Source: Achatina immaculata
Lineage: Eukaryota; Mollusca; Gastropoda; Stylommatophora; Achatinidae
Reading direction: 5' to 3'
Assembly: GCA_009760885.1 (NCBI GenBank)
Contig: CM019713.1
Coordinates: 79,798,247-79,862,246, forward strand
DNA: 64,000 nt
Shown: positions 1 through 10,627 of the stretch, piece by piece
How positions within the stretch are numbered: the stretch's first letter is position 1
How the letters are laid out: each line of letters opens with the position of its first letter
Notes under the pieces: model-generated
Told to the model about the DNA's origin: nothing
The model's input: the letters and a program-made list of their open reading frames with translations, nothing else
Databases searched by the model: none
Position numbers and translations under genes: made by a program

Positions 1-778
1 GCAAGCAAAAAAACAGATAACCTGTCTTCACTGGCTAGCAAAATAGGACTTGAAATTAACGAGCACAAAATAAAAATAACGAAAGTTCCCAATAATAAAA
101 ATGAAAAATTCACTTAGAAGGGGCAGATATTGAAGACGTCAATCAATCTGCATACCTTAGGAGCTACATAGATCAGGATGATGACAATAGAAAGGAAGTT
201 AAAAACAAATTTGCAAAAGCAGCATCAATCTTAAAAAATCTTGAGAAAATATGGCATTGAAACGTTCTAAGCACAGAAACCAAGTTAAGACTATTCAATT
301 TAAATGTAATATCCATCCTCATTTATGCATGTGAACACTGCAAAATAACTAAACAAACAGACAAGGAATTAGACTCTTTTGAAAACAAATGCCTAAGGAA
401 AATATTCGGCATCAAGTGGAACGAATTCAAGAACAACGCAGAGATAAGACAGATGACTGAACAACAACCTGTCTCATGGGTGATGAGGAAAAGGAGATGG
501 ACATATGTTGGTCACGTGATGAGAAGAAATGATCAGATAATCGCAAAACAAGCTAGAAAATGGAACACAACAGGCCAAATAAAAAGAGGCAGACCGCGTG
601 AAACTCTAAAGAGGACATTGTTAAGAGATGCCAAATTAATAGGCATAAAATCCCTTGATGAGGTTGAAAGACTGACTAGCCGAAGACAAGAAAAATTTGT
701 GAACTACCTTGCGAGTCCTATGTGACCATTAACGGCACGGGAAGGATACACGATATAAGATAAGATAAGATAAGATGT
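1..778 (+). mobile_element. LINE family B, 3' end: reverse transcriptase C-terminus and tail
   Basis: The frame open at 453-725 encodes the C-terminal end of a non-LTR retrotransposon ORF2. It contains YVGHVMRRN followed by the basic stretch KRGRPRETLKRT, the usual signature after the thumb domain in RTE-like LINEs. Upstream, in broken frames, are more pieces of the same protein, including FENKCLRKIFGIKW near 380-420 and a thumb-like segment at about 125-260. Frameshifts and stops show that the copy is dead. After the stop at 723-725 comes a short 3' region containing AACGGCACGGGAAGGAT and a (GATAA)n tail at about 755-775. The same 3' signature recurs near 39050, 43560, 47110 and 56350, so this is a repeated family. 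The 5' part lies outside the window. Confidence 0.85.
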
Positions 779-780
779 TA

Positions 781-1375
781 GAATAAAGATCTGGTCGAGA
801 CTCCTCCCTTTTCGAAATCCTATCTATTATTCTCTCGTTGCAGTATCCACTACATCCTTAATTCTACTCAGAATCACTTTACAAAACACTTTTGACACAA
901 CTGATAGTAAGGTTACTCCTCTCCAGTTATTGCAGTCACAAAGTTGCCTTTTTTGGGGGGTATTTTAGAATTAATTCTTTGTTTCCATTTAGAAGGGATC
1001 TTTTCTTCTTTCCAAATTTTATTAAACATTCTCTGTAAGTTACTCATGTTGTCACTGTTAATAGCTTTTAACATTCCGACTTTTACTTCTTATTCACCTG
1101 CCACTGTGTTGTTAAAAATTAGATTCATTGCTATTTCAGTTTCCTTCTGCTTAATTTCATCTAATTTGACATTTAACTGTAGGACTGCTAAATTAGTTTC
1201 ACGATTTATTCATTCATTTGAGTGTAGTCGATTAAGTATGTCTTGGAATGTTCGGCCCATCTTTGCTTGTGGTCTTTACTTGATGTTAATAGGTTGCTGT
1301 TTTGTTAAAGACTGGTCTTTCTCTGGAGGTAATAACACCTGTTAATTTCTTCTGTATGTTACATAGAGTTTTTCT
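781..1375 (-). mobile_element. LINE family B fragment: reverse transcriptase fingers, inverted next to the 3' end
   Basis: Read on the minus strand, this stretch encodes the N-terminal part of a LINE reverse transcriptase in interrupted frames. The clearest block is NWRGVTLLSVVSKVF near 870-920, followed by a GFRKGRS-like block near 785-805. Further upstream on the same strand is a linker region resembling the copy at 34265-34700. The piece stops where the RT palm would begin, and it abuts the tail of the plus-strand family B copy. The two together look like one rearranged insertion or two nested ones. No frame is intact. Confidence 0.75.
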
Positions 1376-1480
1376 GTCTCTTGTTTCTGCTGCATTTTCT
1401 GCTTATTTTGCCATATTGTCGATATATTCTTTTTGTTTCTTATAGTTCAACTTTTTACTTTATTGTCTAGTTCTTTGTAT

Positions 1481-1775
1481 ATAAGTTATATTGGTGATAT
1501 ACCCCAGTGATGTAGCACTATAAGTTATATGGGTGATATAAGCCAGTGACAGTAGCACTATACGTTATATGAGTGATATGAGCCAATGAAAGTAGCACTA
1601 TAAGCTATATGAGTGATATAAGCACACCTACCAGTGATAGTAGCACTATAAGTTACATGACTGATATAGGCACACCTACCAGTGACAGTAGGACTATACG
1701 TTATATGAGTGATATGAGCCAGTGAAAGTAGCACTATAAGTTATATGAGTGATATAACAACAACTACCAGTGACA
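1481..1775. repeat. Minisatellite, unit about 40 bp with a longer variant
   Basis: Seven or so imperfect copies share the core TATAAGTTATATGAGTGATAT followed by CCAGTGACAGTAGCAC. Most units are about 40 bp. Some carry an extra CACACCTAC block, giving about 54 bp. The array starts near 1481 and fades near 1775. No coding potential is seen. Confidence 0.85.
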
Positions 1776-3601
1776 GTTTGACAAATGACGTTAAAATGAT
1801 ATGTTTGTCAGAGAGCAGAAATGAGCTTAGCAAAGAGACCTCAAATGGCAGACCTATAGAAAGATCAGACCAGTGACAGGACAAGATGAAAGATTTAATT
1901 AAACGATTCAATAATTGGACGTTATAGCTAGAATCGACAAAAAATGGACAAATTACTGCTAATTACGGATGTCAGCCTAATCAGGAAATGACAAAAAAAA
2001 AACAAACTCTTGGAAGCAAAGGTTTCAAACTGATGTGCATAAATGTATATTAAATGACAACTAGATATATCACGTTTGTTCACACTAAGTATGTGTTATG
2101 GAATGTGAGCGTTATAATCCCCTTGTTCCCTCTGAATATGAGCTACAGAGGATTAGCTAATGTAAAACATCACAAGGACAGTGATATATTTTGTTGAGGG
2201 GTTGAAACTACACAAACTAAACATGGTTCTGACATTATTTTGTTTTTGTCATTTGAACGAATGTAATTTTTGTGTGGGAAAACACTGTAATTAAAAGATT
2301 TATGAACTAAAGAAAAACTATGAATTAATGTTTTATGGCCATGTTCTTGAAAAAGATATAAATATGGTGATACATGTTGTTTTGTTATATGATAATTATG
2401 AAAGATAATATGAGAGAATGTGATTACCATTTGTTTAGACGATGTAGTCGGTACCGTTATCATTCTGACTAAAGCAAAGGGTGGTAATTGCAAATGATTT
2501 TTTTTATCGTATGCTGTTGTTCAGGTGGAACATATTTTGATAGTATATTAATTACAAGGCACTTTGATATTTTTTAGTGTCATAATGTTAACCATATCAC
2601 TAAAACAAGGGTGGTAGGTAGCACAGTCCCCGTACGTTATGATTATTGCATTATTATTATTATTATTATTATTATTACTTGTAATAACATCGTTATCATA
2701 GAAATCAGGTCAGAAAAGATGAAAAAATGTGAGAGATGGTCGCTCCTACGGTAATAGAAAACAGATTCCTATGAGCGATTCCCTTGACCCTTGTGATAGA
2801 CCATCGCGACTGGACGCTGACAAGTGTAACTGAATAAACAGACAAAGACAAGGGGGTGGACATGTATGACAAATCAACTAGAAATTTATGACTGGGGAAG
2901 CAATTTGCGCACAGACCAAAACTAATGGACGAGTTTCGAATGACAGGGCAGAATTACCGAGTGGTCAGTTAAATAAGTAAATGGGACGCAAGGGGGGGGG
3001 GGAGACAAAGAGAGACTCGTAGGAAGAAGTAAGGAAGACGGAGTTTTTAGAACAAGAAGTAGTTTTAGGTCAGACAGAGGAAACGATACGAGTTAGAAAG
3101 GGACTATTACTAGTGTGCGAAATACAAGTTTGATATTTTGGAAGTTCTGAAAAATGATTTTGTAGTTAATTTAATCGTAAACCTGTGAGCTTCGGCTGAT
3201 GGGTATTAAAGTGATCTATATAAATCTGACTCAAGAACGAACCATATAGCGCTTTACTATGACTATGCGTGTATAAAGAGTTCAGTCTTATGGTTAACCG
3301 TGTAGTACACTGTGGAGTGGCATTCTGAACTGTTGAAACAAACAAACGAAAGATTTAGGAATGTGTATTAACAGCTTCAAAAGTGAGAAAGAATATTAAA
3401 TGTTGTCGCAGTTACTGCCTAAAATAGCAGTGAGAGAAAGTCAACTTAACAATAATATAAAAGAAAACAAAACAATACTACAGAACTAGACAGACAAAGA
3501 ACTTAACATTCCTCAATAAAAGTAATGTAATAGCTCACAACCTTACATTGTTATAGCATCATCGAAACGTGCTATGACTTTCTCGCACCCGAGTGAAACA
3601 A
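1776..3601. other. Stretch without a recognisable gene
   Basis: No supported gene or element is seen here. It holds a (TTA)n microsatellite at 2651-2678 and a G-run near 2993-3002. A 107-codon minus-strand open frame at 2170-2493 shows no family features. A short segment at 3404-3462, with the core CTAAAATAGCAGTGAGAG, is matched by one at 55418-55474 and may be part of an unrecognised repeat. Confidence 0.5.
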
Positions 3602-3604
3602 TGT

Positions 3605-4939
3605 CTAGAAGTCCATGCTACGGAGGTTAGTAAAACATCTCTGCAACTTGACGTCTGACATCTCCTGCCGACAGAGGAATGTATCCACCAAGGGTCTATG
3701 GCCATACTTAACTACGAAGTGTCTATTCGCCAGAAAATGTTTCAACTTCTGCGTGGTATAATGGACAGCACATGCTACTATCTCGAAAGTGGACCACTTA
3801 CTCTGAGAGGCCGACAGCTTCTGCGAAATAAAATAAATTGACTCTTCAACAGAAAGCCCATCAGAAGTGGAAGCCGTCTGCACCAATCAGGCTCCAGCTG
3901 CAGCATTGGAGGCACCTGTATACATGGTAAGTGGTTTCTGCAAATCAGGATGCGAGAGAAGCTGTATCTTCGAAAGACGATATTTCAGAAACGCACATGC
4001 CATTTGACAGTCCATAGATCATTTGAATCTATGAACCTTCTTGGCTAGGTCAACAACAGGAGCCACGATCTCCTAAAAATGGGGAATAAGACGTCTATAA
4101 TAGCTACAAGTCCCCAGAAAAGAGCGCACCTACTTAACATTCAGAGGAGACGGCATTTCGGCAATGGCTCTGACCTTCTCAGGATCAGGAGATATGCATG
4201 ACTGAAGTATCACATATTCGAGATACTTTGTCTCAGAGGCCGAAAAGTGGCACGTCGATGGTTTGAGCTTGACCTTATGCGTGTGCAACAGGCTGAATAC
4301 TATCTGAAGATCGCGAACATGATCTTTGATCGTTATACCAGGGAGCACCAGTACGTCGTCGATATAGGCTTGTGCGAACTTTCCTCAGCCTTGTAATTCT
4401 GTGTCCTTGAGTGCGACAATGGTGGATGGTGCCTCTTTAAAAAAAAAAGCTCACATAATTTCATCGGGAACAGCCAAGATGCAGCTGAACGCTTACTTCT
4501 GCTGTACATCATTGGACAAGAGATTACACCAGAAGCTACAACGATCATCTAAGATGCTGAAAAAGTTGGCTTTATATATCGTGTTCAGAATACCCTCAAA
4601 GGTTGGCACAGGATACTACAATGAACGTGTTACAGCAATGAGTGCACTATAGTCGCAACAGAAACGATGCGTACCATCTTTCTTAGTCACCAAGACAACC
4701 GGTGACGACCACTCTGAGATAGTGCGGGACATGACTCCATCTCGCAACATATTCTCAACTGCCTTCTCGATCGCCTCTCTACTCACCAAAGAATACGATA
4801 TGGTTTCCTGGCGATTGGCGGATGATCGCCTGTATTTATTTCTATCTAAACTGTCGAGGTGGGAGAAATCTCGGAATCGGTAAAGACAAAGACATCCGTT
4901 TTCTGTGTCAACAAAACTGAAAATAATGTTCTTGTGCAC
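3605..4939 (-). pseudogene. pol: Ty3/gypsy reverse transcriptase and RNase H remnant
   Basis: The N-terminal RT region (4616-4939) contains SSPVVLVTKKDG and a following RFCCDY block, the usual gypsy fingers motif. The polymerase active site AYIDDVLV is visible near 4340-4360. It is followed at 4130-4348 by the thumb region with the LKPSTCHF and SPDPEKVRAIAEMPSP blocks. The connection and RNase H part ends at 3605-3886, where KWSTFEIVACAV matches the RNase H region that normally contains a conserved E. In-frame stops, frameshifts and a deletion just before the active site break the frame. The segment of RT carrying the FG-containing block appears lost. The normal continuation into integrase is absent. 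Confidence 0.8.
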
Positions 4940-5043
4940 ATCAGGGCAGTGAATCTGTCGATTCCGAACTACCTTCAGCTGTTGAATCTACAGTACAAGA
5001 ATCGTGCTCAACAGAGTCCACTGACTCTGTGAGAATAATCAAT

Positions 5044-5700
5044 TTACAGAGAACACAACACGTTTAAGCTTGATGTATTTACTTGAATTACTGTCATCAC
5101 GGGATAATGATTAGTGTGGGCTTCACAGACTGAGTCTATCAGATCTATTTCCGGATGTGACAGCAAGAAATGTGTCCCTATACTCTGCACCATATAAGAA
5201 CTTCCATGGGAGATATATGGCTGGGGCTTAGGTTTAAGAGGAATAAGATTGACAGAACGCGGAGAAAGAAGAGAAGAACGCTGAACATGAGGAATAGAAG
5301 CAATGTTTGCATCTAACTCCAATGGAATTTTCTTGTTGTGATTGTTGAATGTGTTAGATTTGTAATCTATGACAGCACCAGAACGAGACAGAAAATCACG
5401 CCCAAGCGGAACGGTTCGTGTTAGGAACCACATAGAAACAATGAGAGACAGTAACACTAGCAACGGAAATAGGTAGGTAAACTCTGCCAGGTACTCTGAT
5501 TGAAGCTGTAGTGACAGTCTACAGAATAATCCCAGCCGGCAAGAACTCTACAAGACCCAATAGAAACAAGGACAGAAGTAGGATTAAGGGAATTCGCAGT
5601 CACTGAAAGTAGTTGTGAAGCATGCGAAGACGAAACAGATCGTTCGGCAGACCGAGACGGTGGGAAGACCATGTCGGACGCACACGAGCCCACACTGCGC
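5044..5700 (-). pseudogene. Ty3/gypsy aspartic protease remnant
   Basis: The minus frame at 5457-5693 carries the SIGSCRVLAG lead-in that precedes the catalytic DTGA loop in this family. In this copy the loop itself is disrupted. The next frame (5044-5463) has PLGRDFLSRSGAVIDY, matching the conserved block that follows the flap in gypsy proteases. The better preserved relative at 61419-61601 keeps LLDTGASVCLI, which supports the identification. The copy is frameshifted between the two halves and cannot be active. Confidence 0.65.
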
Positions 5701-5734
5701 CGACTTGTCAGTTTAACCTTGACCGATTACTTCT

Positions 5735-6613
5735 AGGCTGCTGCCTACAAAATCCGGCAATATAACCATGTCTTCCATATTTAACGCATGTCTTTCTTTC
5801 TTTCTTGTGTTCAGAAAGGCTTGTTTCTTCCTATGTTCAGCCTCTGCTGATCGGCTCTACCTTCCTCTCTGTGTGATGCAGTATTCGGCGACTTTTCTCG
5901 ATGAGACCCCAGCAGCACCTTTTGAGAAACAGAGCATGACCTCTCATTCACTGCCGCCATCTGATTGGTGGACAGAGAACCTGATAAAAGAGACTGCCAG
6001 GACCCCTAACTAAGGTTCACCGACTTTATCAGCATAGTTTCATCTAAAGTAATATCAACAGCTTTACCAAAAGTAATATGTTTCTCTCTTAATAACTTTA
6101 ATCCTCTGGAGAGTAGTGCATCTATGAACTACTGCACTAGTTGACTCTGAGCCAGCGGAGGAACCAATTCCGCTGCAGAGTAGGCAACTCTGGCTGCCTT
6201 GCTGATGTGATCAGCCAGTGCTTGTACTGACACCCCAGGAATCTGACGTATGGAGACTAGCGTAAGGCAGAATCCAAATCGACTGATTCCAAAATGTCCT
6301 GATGAGTCTCAACACACCGTAGCGTGCTAACAAAACTGCCACAAACTCCTCCCAGGATTCCTGAAGATGGAGGCGCTGCTTAACAAATTCCACTATCGAA
6401 CCAGTGGTCCGCAAGTACACCAAGTTCTTCTTCGCTTGCAGATCAGTAGCTGTCACCTCTATAAGCTTATTAAGCTCCTCTAGCTACTGCAAAGTCCCCG
6501 CCAAATCTTTCTACAGCCACCATGGCCTGACTGAACCTCAAGTCATTACTGACTTGGAACAAGGAATCTTGCAACAAGCCCAGCAAATCTGACTTGGACG
6601 GAGCTGAAGCCAT
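5735..6613 (-). pseudogene. gag: Ty3/gypsy gag remnant with decayed zinc knuckle
   Basis: The likely start is the minus-strand ATG at 6613-6611, which begins MASAPSKSDLLGLLQ. The equivalent region of the second copy aligns with it at 62585. A capsid-like block at 6211-6456 (LQAKKNLVYLRTTGSIVEF, then SWEEFVAVLLARYG) resembles gypsy gag capsids. Near 5735-5790 is a CCHC-like zinc knuckle in which C and the final C remain, but the second C is Y and the H is Y (CVKYGRHGYIAGFC). Stops and frameshifts break the frame. The arginine- and serine-rich segment between capsid and knuckle is typical. Confidence 0.65.
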
Positions 6614-7949
6614 CGATCGTCGATCACACAGAGCAAGCTACACTTCTGTCAATTACAAAATATATCTCTATAGAAAAACTAAGCAATGCAACAAGAATAT
6701 ATGCAAACAAAATCAAACTCTAGCCAATCCTGTAAGAAAATAACTGCCATTTTCTTAACACAATTTTTCCATAACGTATATACTAAATTATCTCTAAACA
6801 ACTATCAAGGCAGAATTGCCCAATAGTAAACATCAGACCTCAACAAAATAATAATACTGAACAAAACTAACTGCTAAAACTCCACAGTGTCCATGAAAGA
6901 ATCTAAATCCACTGTATCCAAATATAAAAGAAAGAGAAACAAATGTCCATGATATTCTTAGCGATTCTCCAACAGAAAGAGTACATCCTTTGGAGATGAT
7001 AAAATGAACTGTTCATTCAGTCTTTCTTAAATGGAATTATAGTCAAACGAAATACAATGTTCCAACGATGTTCTGTTCCGTGTGCCGTCACTGGGGATCT
7101 CAGCTGCAAAAGCCCGGGCTATGAAAGTCAATAAACAATTTGTTACCTGTACGTTTTTTAGTACAGTGCTTGGTCTGGACAGCTTCTGATACCCGGACTA
7201 AGCTCAAGGTGACGTAGGATCCACTCACATATGCCCGGACTGCTACATGAGGTAAGGGCTGGGGTCTAGAACTGCTGGAAGCAAAGTAGCTAGAGGTGCT
7301 TTAGTCATCTGGTCGGTCTAGACCTCATCGTCGTGTTGAAAAACGTATCAGACAACGCCCTTGACTATACACACCACTATTGCTATATCTATTTAGACAC
7401 TTTTTTCGTAAACTCAGCGAGAGTTGGGAACCCTGCTGACCACTACCAACCGAAATTCGAGCGCTCGCTAGCTAACCGTTGAATAACTTGATTCCCTAAA
7501 TAACTTCAAAGCTAAAAACTCCGAAGCCAACTGTAGCAACTTGAGAACCTAAGCTAACTAACTCTACTCTATACCAAATAAGCGTCACTCCTTACAGCTA
7601 AACATCCAGTAACTGATACATTCCTGTCGCATAAACATACAGTAGATAACATTGAATGACAGCACAAAGCTACTACAAGAATGACAATGATGTGCAGATA
7701 AAGATGTAGAAGACTGCAACCACAGCGGCTAAAATATAGACAAAGTGCTCCACCAGTACTACTCTAGACTGATTTTGTGAGAATAAATGCATCACAAAAT
7801 GTGCTGTGACGAAAAGGGCTAGAGACGTGCAACAGCCAAACTCGTCGTCGGCTGTGAATGAAAGCGCCAGTGACGAAAAACAGCTAAAGAAGTATCCGTG
7901 ACAGTAAGGCACAATGAAGAAGTTTGCTGCGAAAGAAAATTCCTAGTCA
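6614..7949 (-). other. Gypsy copy 1 leader and probable LTR
   Basis: This non-coding stretch lies upstream of gag on the minus strand. From about 7340 to 7965 it can be matched by eye to 63415-64000, for example at AGCGAGAGTTGGGAACCC and ACATCCAGTAACTGATACAT. That conservation between two gypsy copies is why I call it element sequence. Without a 3' LTR in the window I cannot place LTR ends or the primer-binding site. Confidence 0.55.
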
Positions 7950-9003
7950 CAGCACCAGCTAAAATTGTATGTCACTGGGCCTGAATACTGTCGGTCCAAC
8001 ATGGCACCAGCTAAAATAATATGTCACTGGGCCTGAATACTGTCGGTCCAACATGGCACCAGCTAAAATAATATGTCACTGGGCCTGAATACTGTCGGTC
8101 CAACATGGCACCAGCTAAAATAATATGTCACTGGGCCTGAATACTGTCGGTCCAACATGGCACCAGCTAAAATAATATGTCACTGGGCCTGAATACTGTC
8201 GGTCCAACATGGCACCAGCTAAAATAATATGTCACTGGGCCTGAATACTGTCGGTCCAACATGGCACCAGCTAAAATAATATGTCACTGGGCCTGAATAC
8301 TGTCGGTCCAACATGGCACCAGCTAAAATAATATGTCACTGGGCCTGAATACTGTCGGTCCAACATGGCACCAGCTAAAATAATATGTCACTGGGCCTGA
8401 ATACTGTCGGTCCAACATGGCACCAGCTAAAATAATATGTCACTGGGCCTGAATACTGTCGGTCCAACATGGCACCAGCTAAAATAATATGTCACTGGGC
8501 CTGAATACTGTCGGTCCAACATGGCACCAGCTAAAATAATATGTCACTGGGCCTGAATACTGTCGGTCCAACATGGCACCAGCTAAAATAATATGTCACT
8601 GGGCCTGAATACTGTCGGTCCAACATGGCACAAGCTAAAATAATATGTCACTGGGCCTGAATACTGTCGGGCCAACATGGCACAAGCTAAAATAATATGT
8701 CACTGGGCCTGAATACTGTCGGTCCAACATGGCACAAGCTAAAATAATATGTGACATGGCCTGAATACTGCTGTACCAACATGGCACCAGTTAAAATAGT
8801 ATGTCACTGGGCCTGAATACTGTCGGGCCAACATGGCACAAGCTAAAATAATATGTCACTGGGCCTGAATACTGTCGGTCCAACATGGCACAAGCTAAAA
8901 TAATATGTGACTTGGCCTGAATACTGCTGTACCAACATGGCACCAGTTAAAATAGTATGTCACTGTGCCTAATCACTGACGTGGCATCATGGCACCAGCT
9001 AAA
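7950..9003. repeat. 52-bp tandem array, about 20 units
   Basis: The unit is exactly 52 bp over most of the array. It begins GGCACCAGCTAAAATAATAT and continues through a CACTGGGCCTGAATACTGTC core. Roughly the first 13 units are nearly identical. The right-hand units carry linked variants (GCACAAGCT, GGGCCAAC, TGCTGTACC) and a three-unit block that appears twice. There are no non-repeated spacers. The first, diverged unit grows out of gypsy copy 1 sequence, and a single start of the unit is seen at the end of gypsy copy 2 (63987-64000). Confidence 0.95.
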
Positions 9004-9830
9004 GGAGCATCTATTCTTGTTAACCTAAGAGATTTTATTGTTGTAAAGAAAGTATCTAGTGAGAAAACAATTATATCTAGTTTACTCTCAGGATCAACTT
9101 TACTAGACTAATCTATGAATCTTGTTTTGTTTCTCTGTTATACACTAAGACACACATAATGTTCCAGGCTCTCTCCTTGTTCCCACTAGACGACCACAGA
9201 AGAATTAGACTTCAATTTTCAGGATTACTACTTAGCAATAATACAAGTCTTTAGGAACAGCCAAGAGTGCAGGTTCAAATTTAAAATATAAATTTTATTG
9301 TTTGAGAAGATGAATGTTGATATGGATGGAGAATGAGATGAAGCACAAGGCTTGACAAGAATACAAATATGATTTCCGGCGTTATTACGCAATTTATGAA
9401 GAAACCCTCAGTAAAATTAAAAATCAAACATTTTCATACTCACAAGATCGACAAAAACTTCACGCAAATTAACGAATTTAAAAATAAAAAGCATCACAGG
9501 ATATTCATAATTAACAAAGAAAAACAAACTGTCCTAAATAGGACAATACTATACTGAAAACTACATTACAAATCTCTGTTACAAGCTAGCTACACAAAAA
9601 TAGACTCTATACTACAAAACCTAGAACAGAGCTAACTTGACAACAATTTTCCCGGCTATATCTTCCTTCGAACTTTACTCACCTACAAAAACTTACCATA
9701 AACAGTAATATTCCTAGAATAGCCTGTAACTGTGAACTAAAGCTACCTTAACTAAACATTCCGTTAAACTACCACTATGTGATTACAATTTGCCTGCTGT
9801 TTACACAGACAGGCTACTACTATATTCACG
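9004..9830. other. Stretch without a recognisable gene
   Basis: This AT-rich sequence has no supported coding region; a 62-codon plus frame at 9369-9557 looks like chance. The part at 9270-9310 contains a TATAAATTTTATTG block that could belong to an LTR, but nothing confirms this. It ends at the left arm of the long inverted repeat. Confidence 0.4.
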
Positions 9831-9948
9831 TGAAAATTATGTGAAATTTATCAGAGGAAATTGTGTTAATTAGTTCAGACGGAAGGGACTAAATCATACG
9901 CGACTCTACTGTAATTATTAGTTATATCCCTTAGATCATCAGAAATCA
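9831..9948 (+). repeat. Left arm of a 118-bp long inverted repeat
   Basis: This segment is the reverse complement of 12754-12870 at roughly 90-95 percent identity by eye. Matched blocks include TTAGTCCCTTCCGTCTGG (right arm) against its complement here, and TATATCCCTTAGATCATCAG. The arms bracket about 2.8 kb containing an hAT remnant and pieces of two LINEs. The inner border of the right arm coincides with the truncated 5' end of the CR1-like LINE. Confidence 0.85.
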
Positions 9949-10029
9949 TCTAAGTAATATTTCCACGCGGTAAAACAACTATGTTCAAAGAAGAATTGAT
10001 GAAGTGGCTGGCAATATTGATTATATTTC

Positions 10030-10620
10030 ATGCAACCTGCTGAGGACAAGCAAATGTCAGACCATGATCTTCGGATCTTCTGTTCGTATTTGGATCATCT
10101 GCATAAGGACATGTCTGGCAGATTTAAGGATCTCCTTTTACTTAAAATACTAGACTGCGTGATCAATCCATTCCTTGACATCACCAATGAGAAACTAGGA
10201 ATCTGTGAATGTTGGAGGAAGAACTGGTTCGATTCTAAAATGACGATGAGTTCAGGCCAAAATTTAAAAATTCATATTAACATTTTTGGGTAGAGAAAAA
10301 CACTTCTAAACGTTACTCTACTGTTTGGAACAAAGACAAGATTTACTTTATTGCCTTCCTGACGACGTATTTAGTAGAGCGAGGCTTCAGTGCAGTCAGG
10401 AAGCTTATTTCTAAACAGAGAAAGAGACTGAAAGTTAGTAAAAGTGAGGATCTAAGACTTCTTCGTAGCACCTTTCAACTTGATATTGAGAAACTCGTGT
10501 CCCTACTCATTCATCACTTTAATAAAAGTTGAGAAAATGATGCAGTATGTTGGTTATAAATGAACTCCTTCATATTGTTAAATAAACTGGTTTGCTAGGT
10601 TAAGTTTTTAACTGTGTTAT
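10030..10620 (+). pseudogene. hAT transposase remnant (ZBED5/SCAND3-like C-terminal region)
   Basis: The open frame at 10030-10293 has the look of the middle of a hAT-family transposase of the ZBED5/SCAND3 type. Examples are LRIFCSYLDHLHKDMSGRF and a block ending with conserved tryptophans. In another frame at about 10365-10530 the dimerisation region follows: TTYLVERGFSAVRKLI, then a DLRLLRSTFQLDIEKL block and the usual stop. The E-R-G-[FC]-S motif is characteristic of hAT C-termini. One or more frameshifts between the blocks make it a pseudogene. A related 3' end occurs near 30220-30350. Confidence 0.75.
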
Positions 10621-10627
10621 GCACAAA

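Larger units (their letters stand above)
3602..9003 (-). mobile_element. Ty3/gypsy LTR retrotransposon, copy 1, decayed and lacking integrase
   Basis: On the minus strand the order is gag (from 6613), protease, reverse transcriptase and RNase H, ending at about 3605. This is the Ty3/gypsy order. No integrase follows; the sequence beyond 3602 has no similarity that I can recognise. The region right of gag (6614-7965) is non-coding and resembles 63415-64000, the matching region of a second copy, so it is probably leader plus LTR. The 52-bp tandem array at 7950-9003 continues from it. No second LTR was found, so LTR borders cannot be set. Many stops and frameshifts mean the element is inactive. 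Confidence 0.8.

Noticed and set aside
2170..2493. 107-codon minus-strand ORF as a gene
   Set aside because: No motif, no splice context and composition like its surroundings.
7950..9003. Regular repeats that might suggest a CRISPR array
   Set aside because: Units are contiguous 52-bp repeats with no unique spacers, in a eukaryotic context, and they derive from a retrotransposon.
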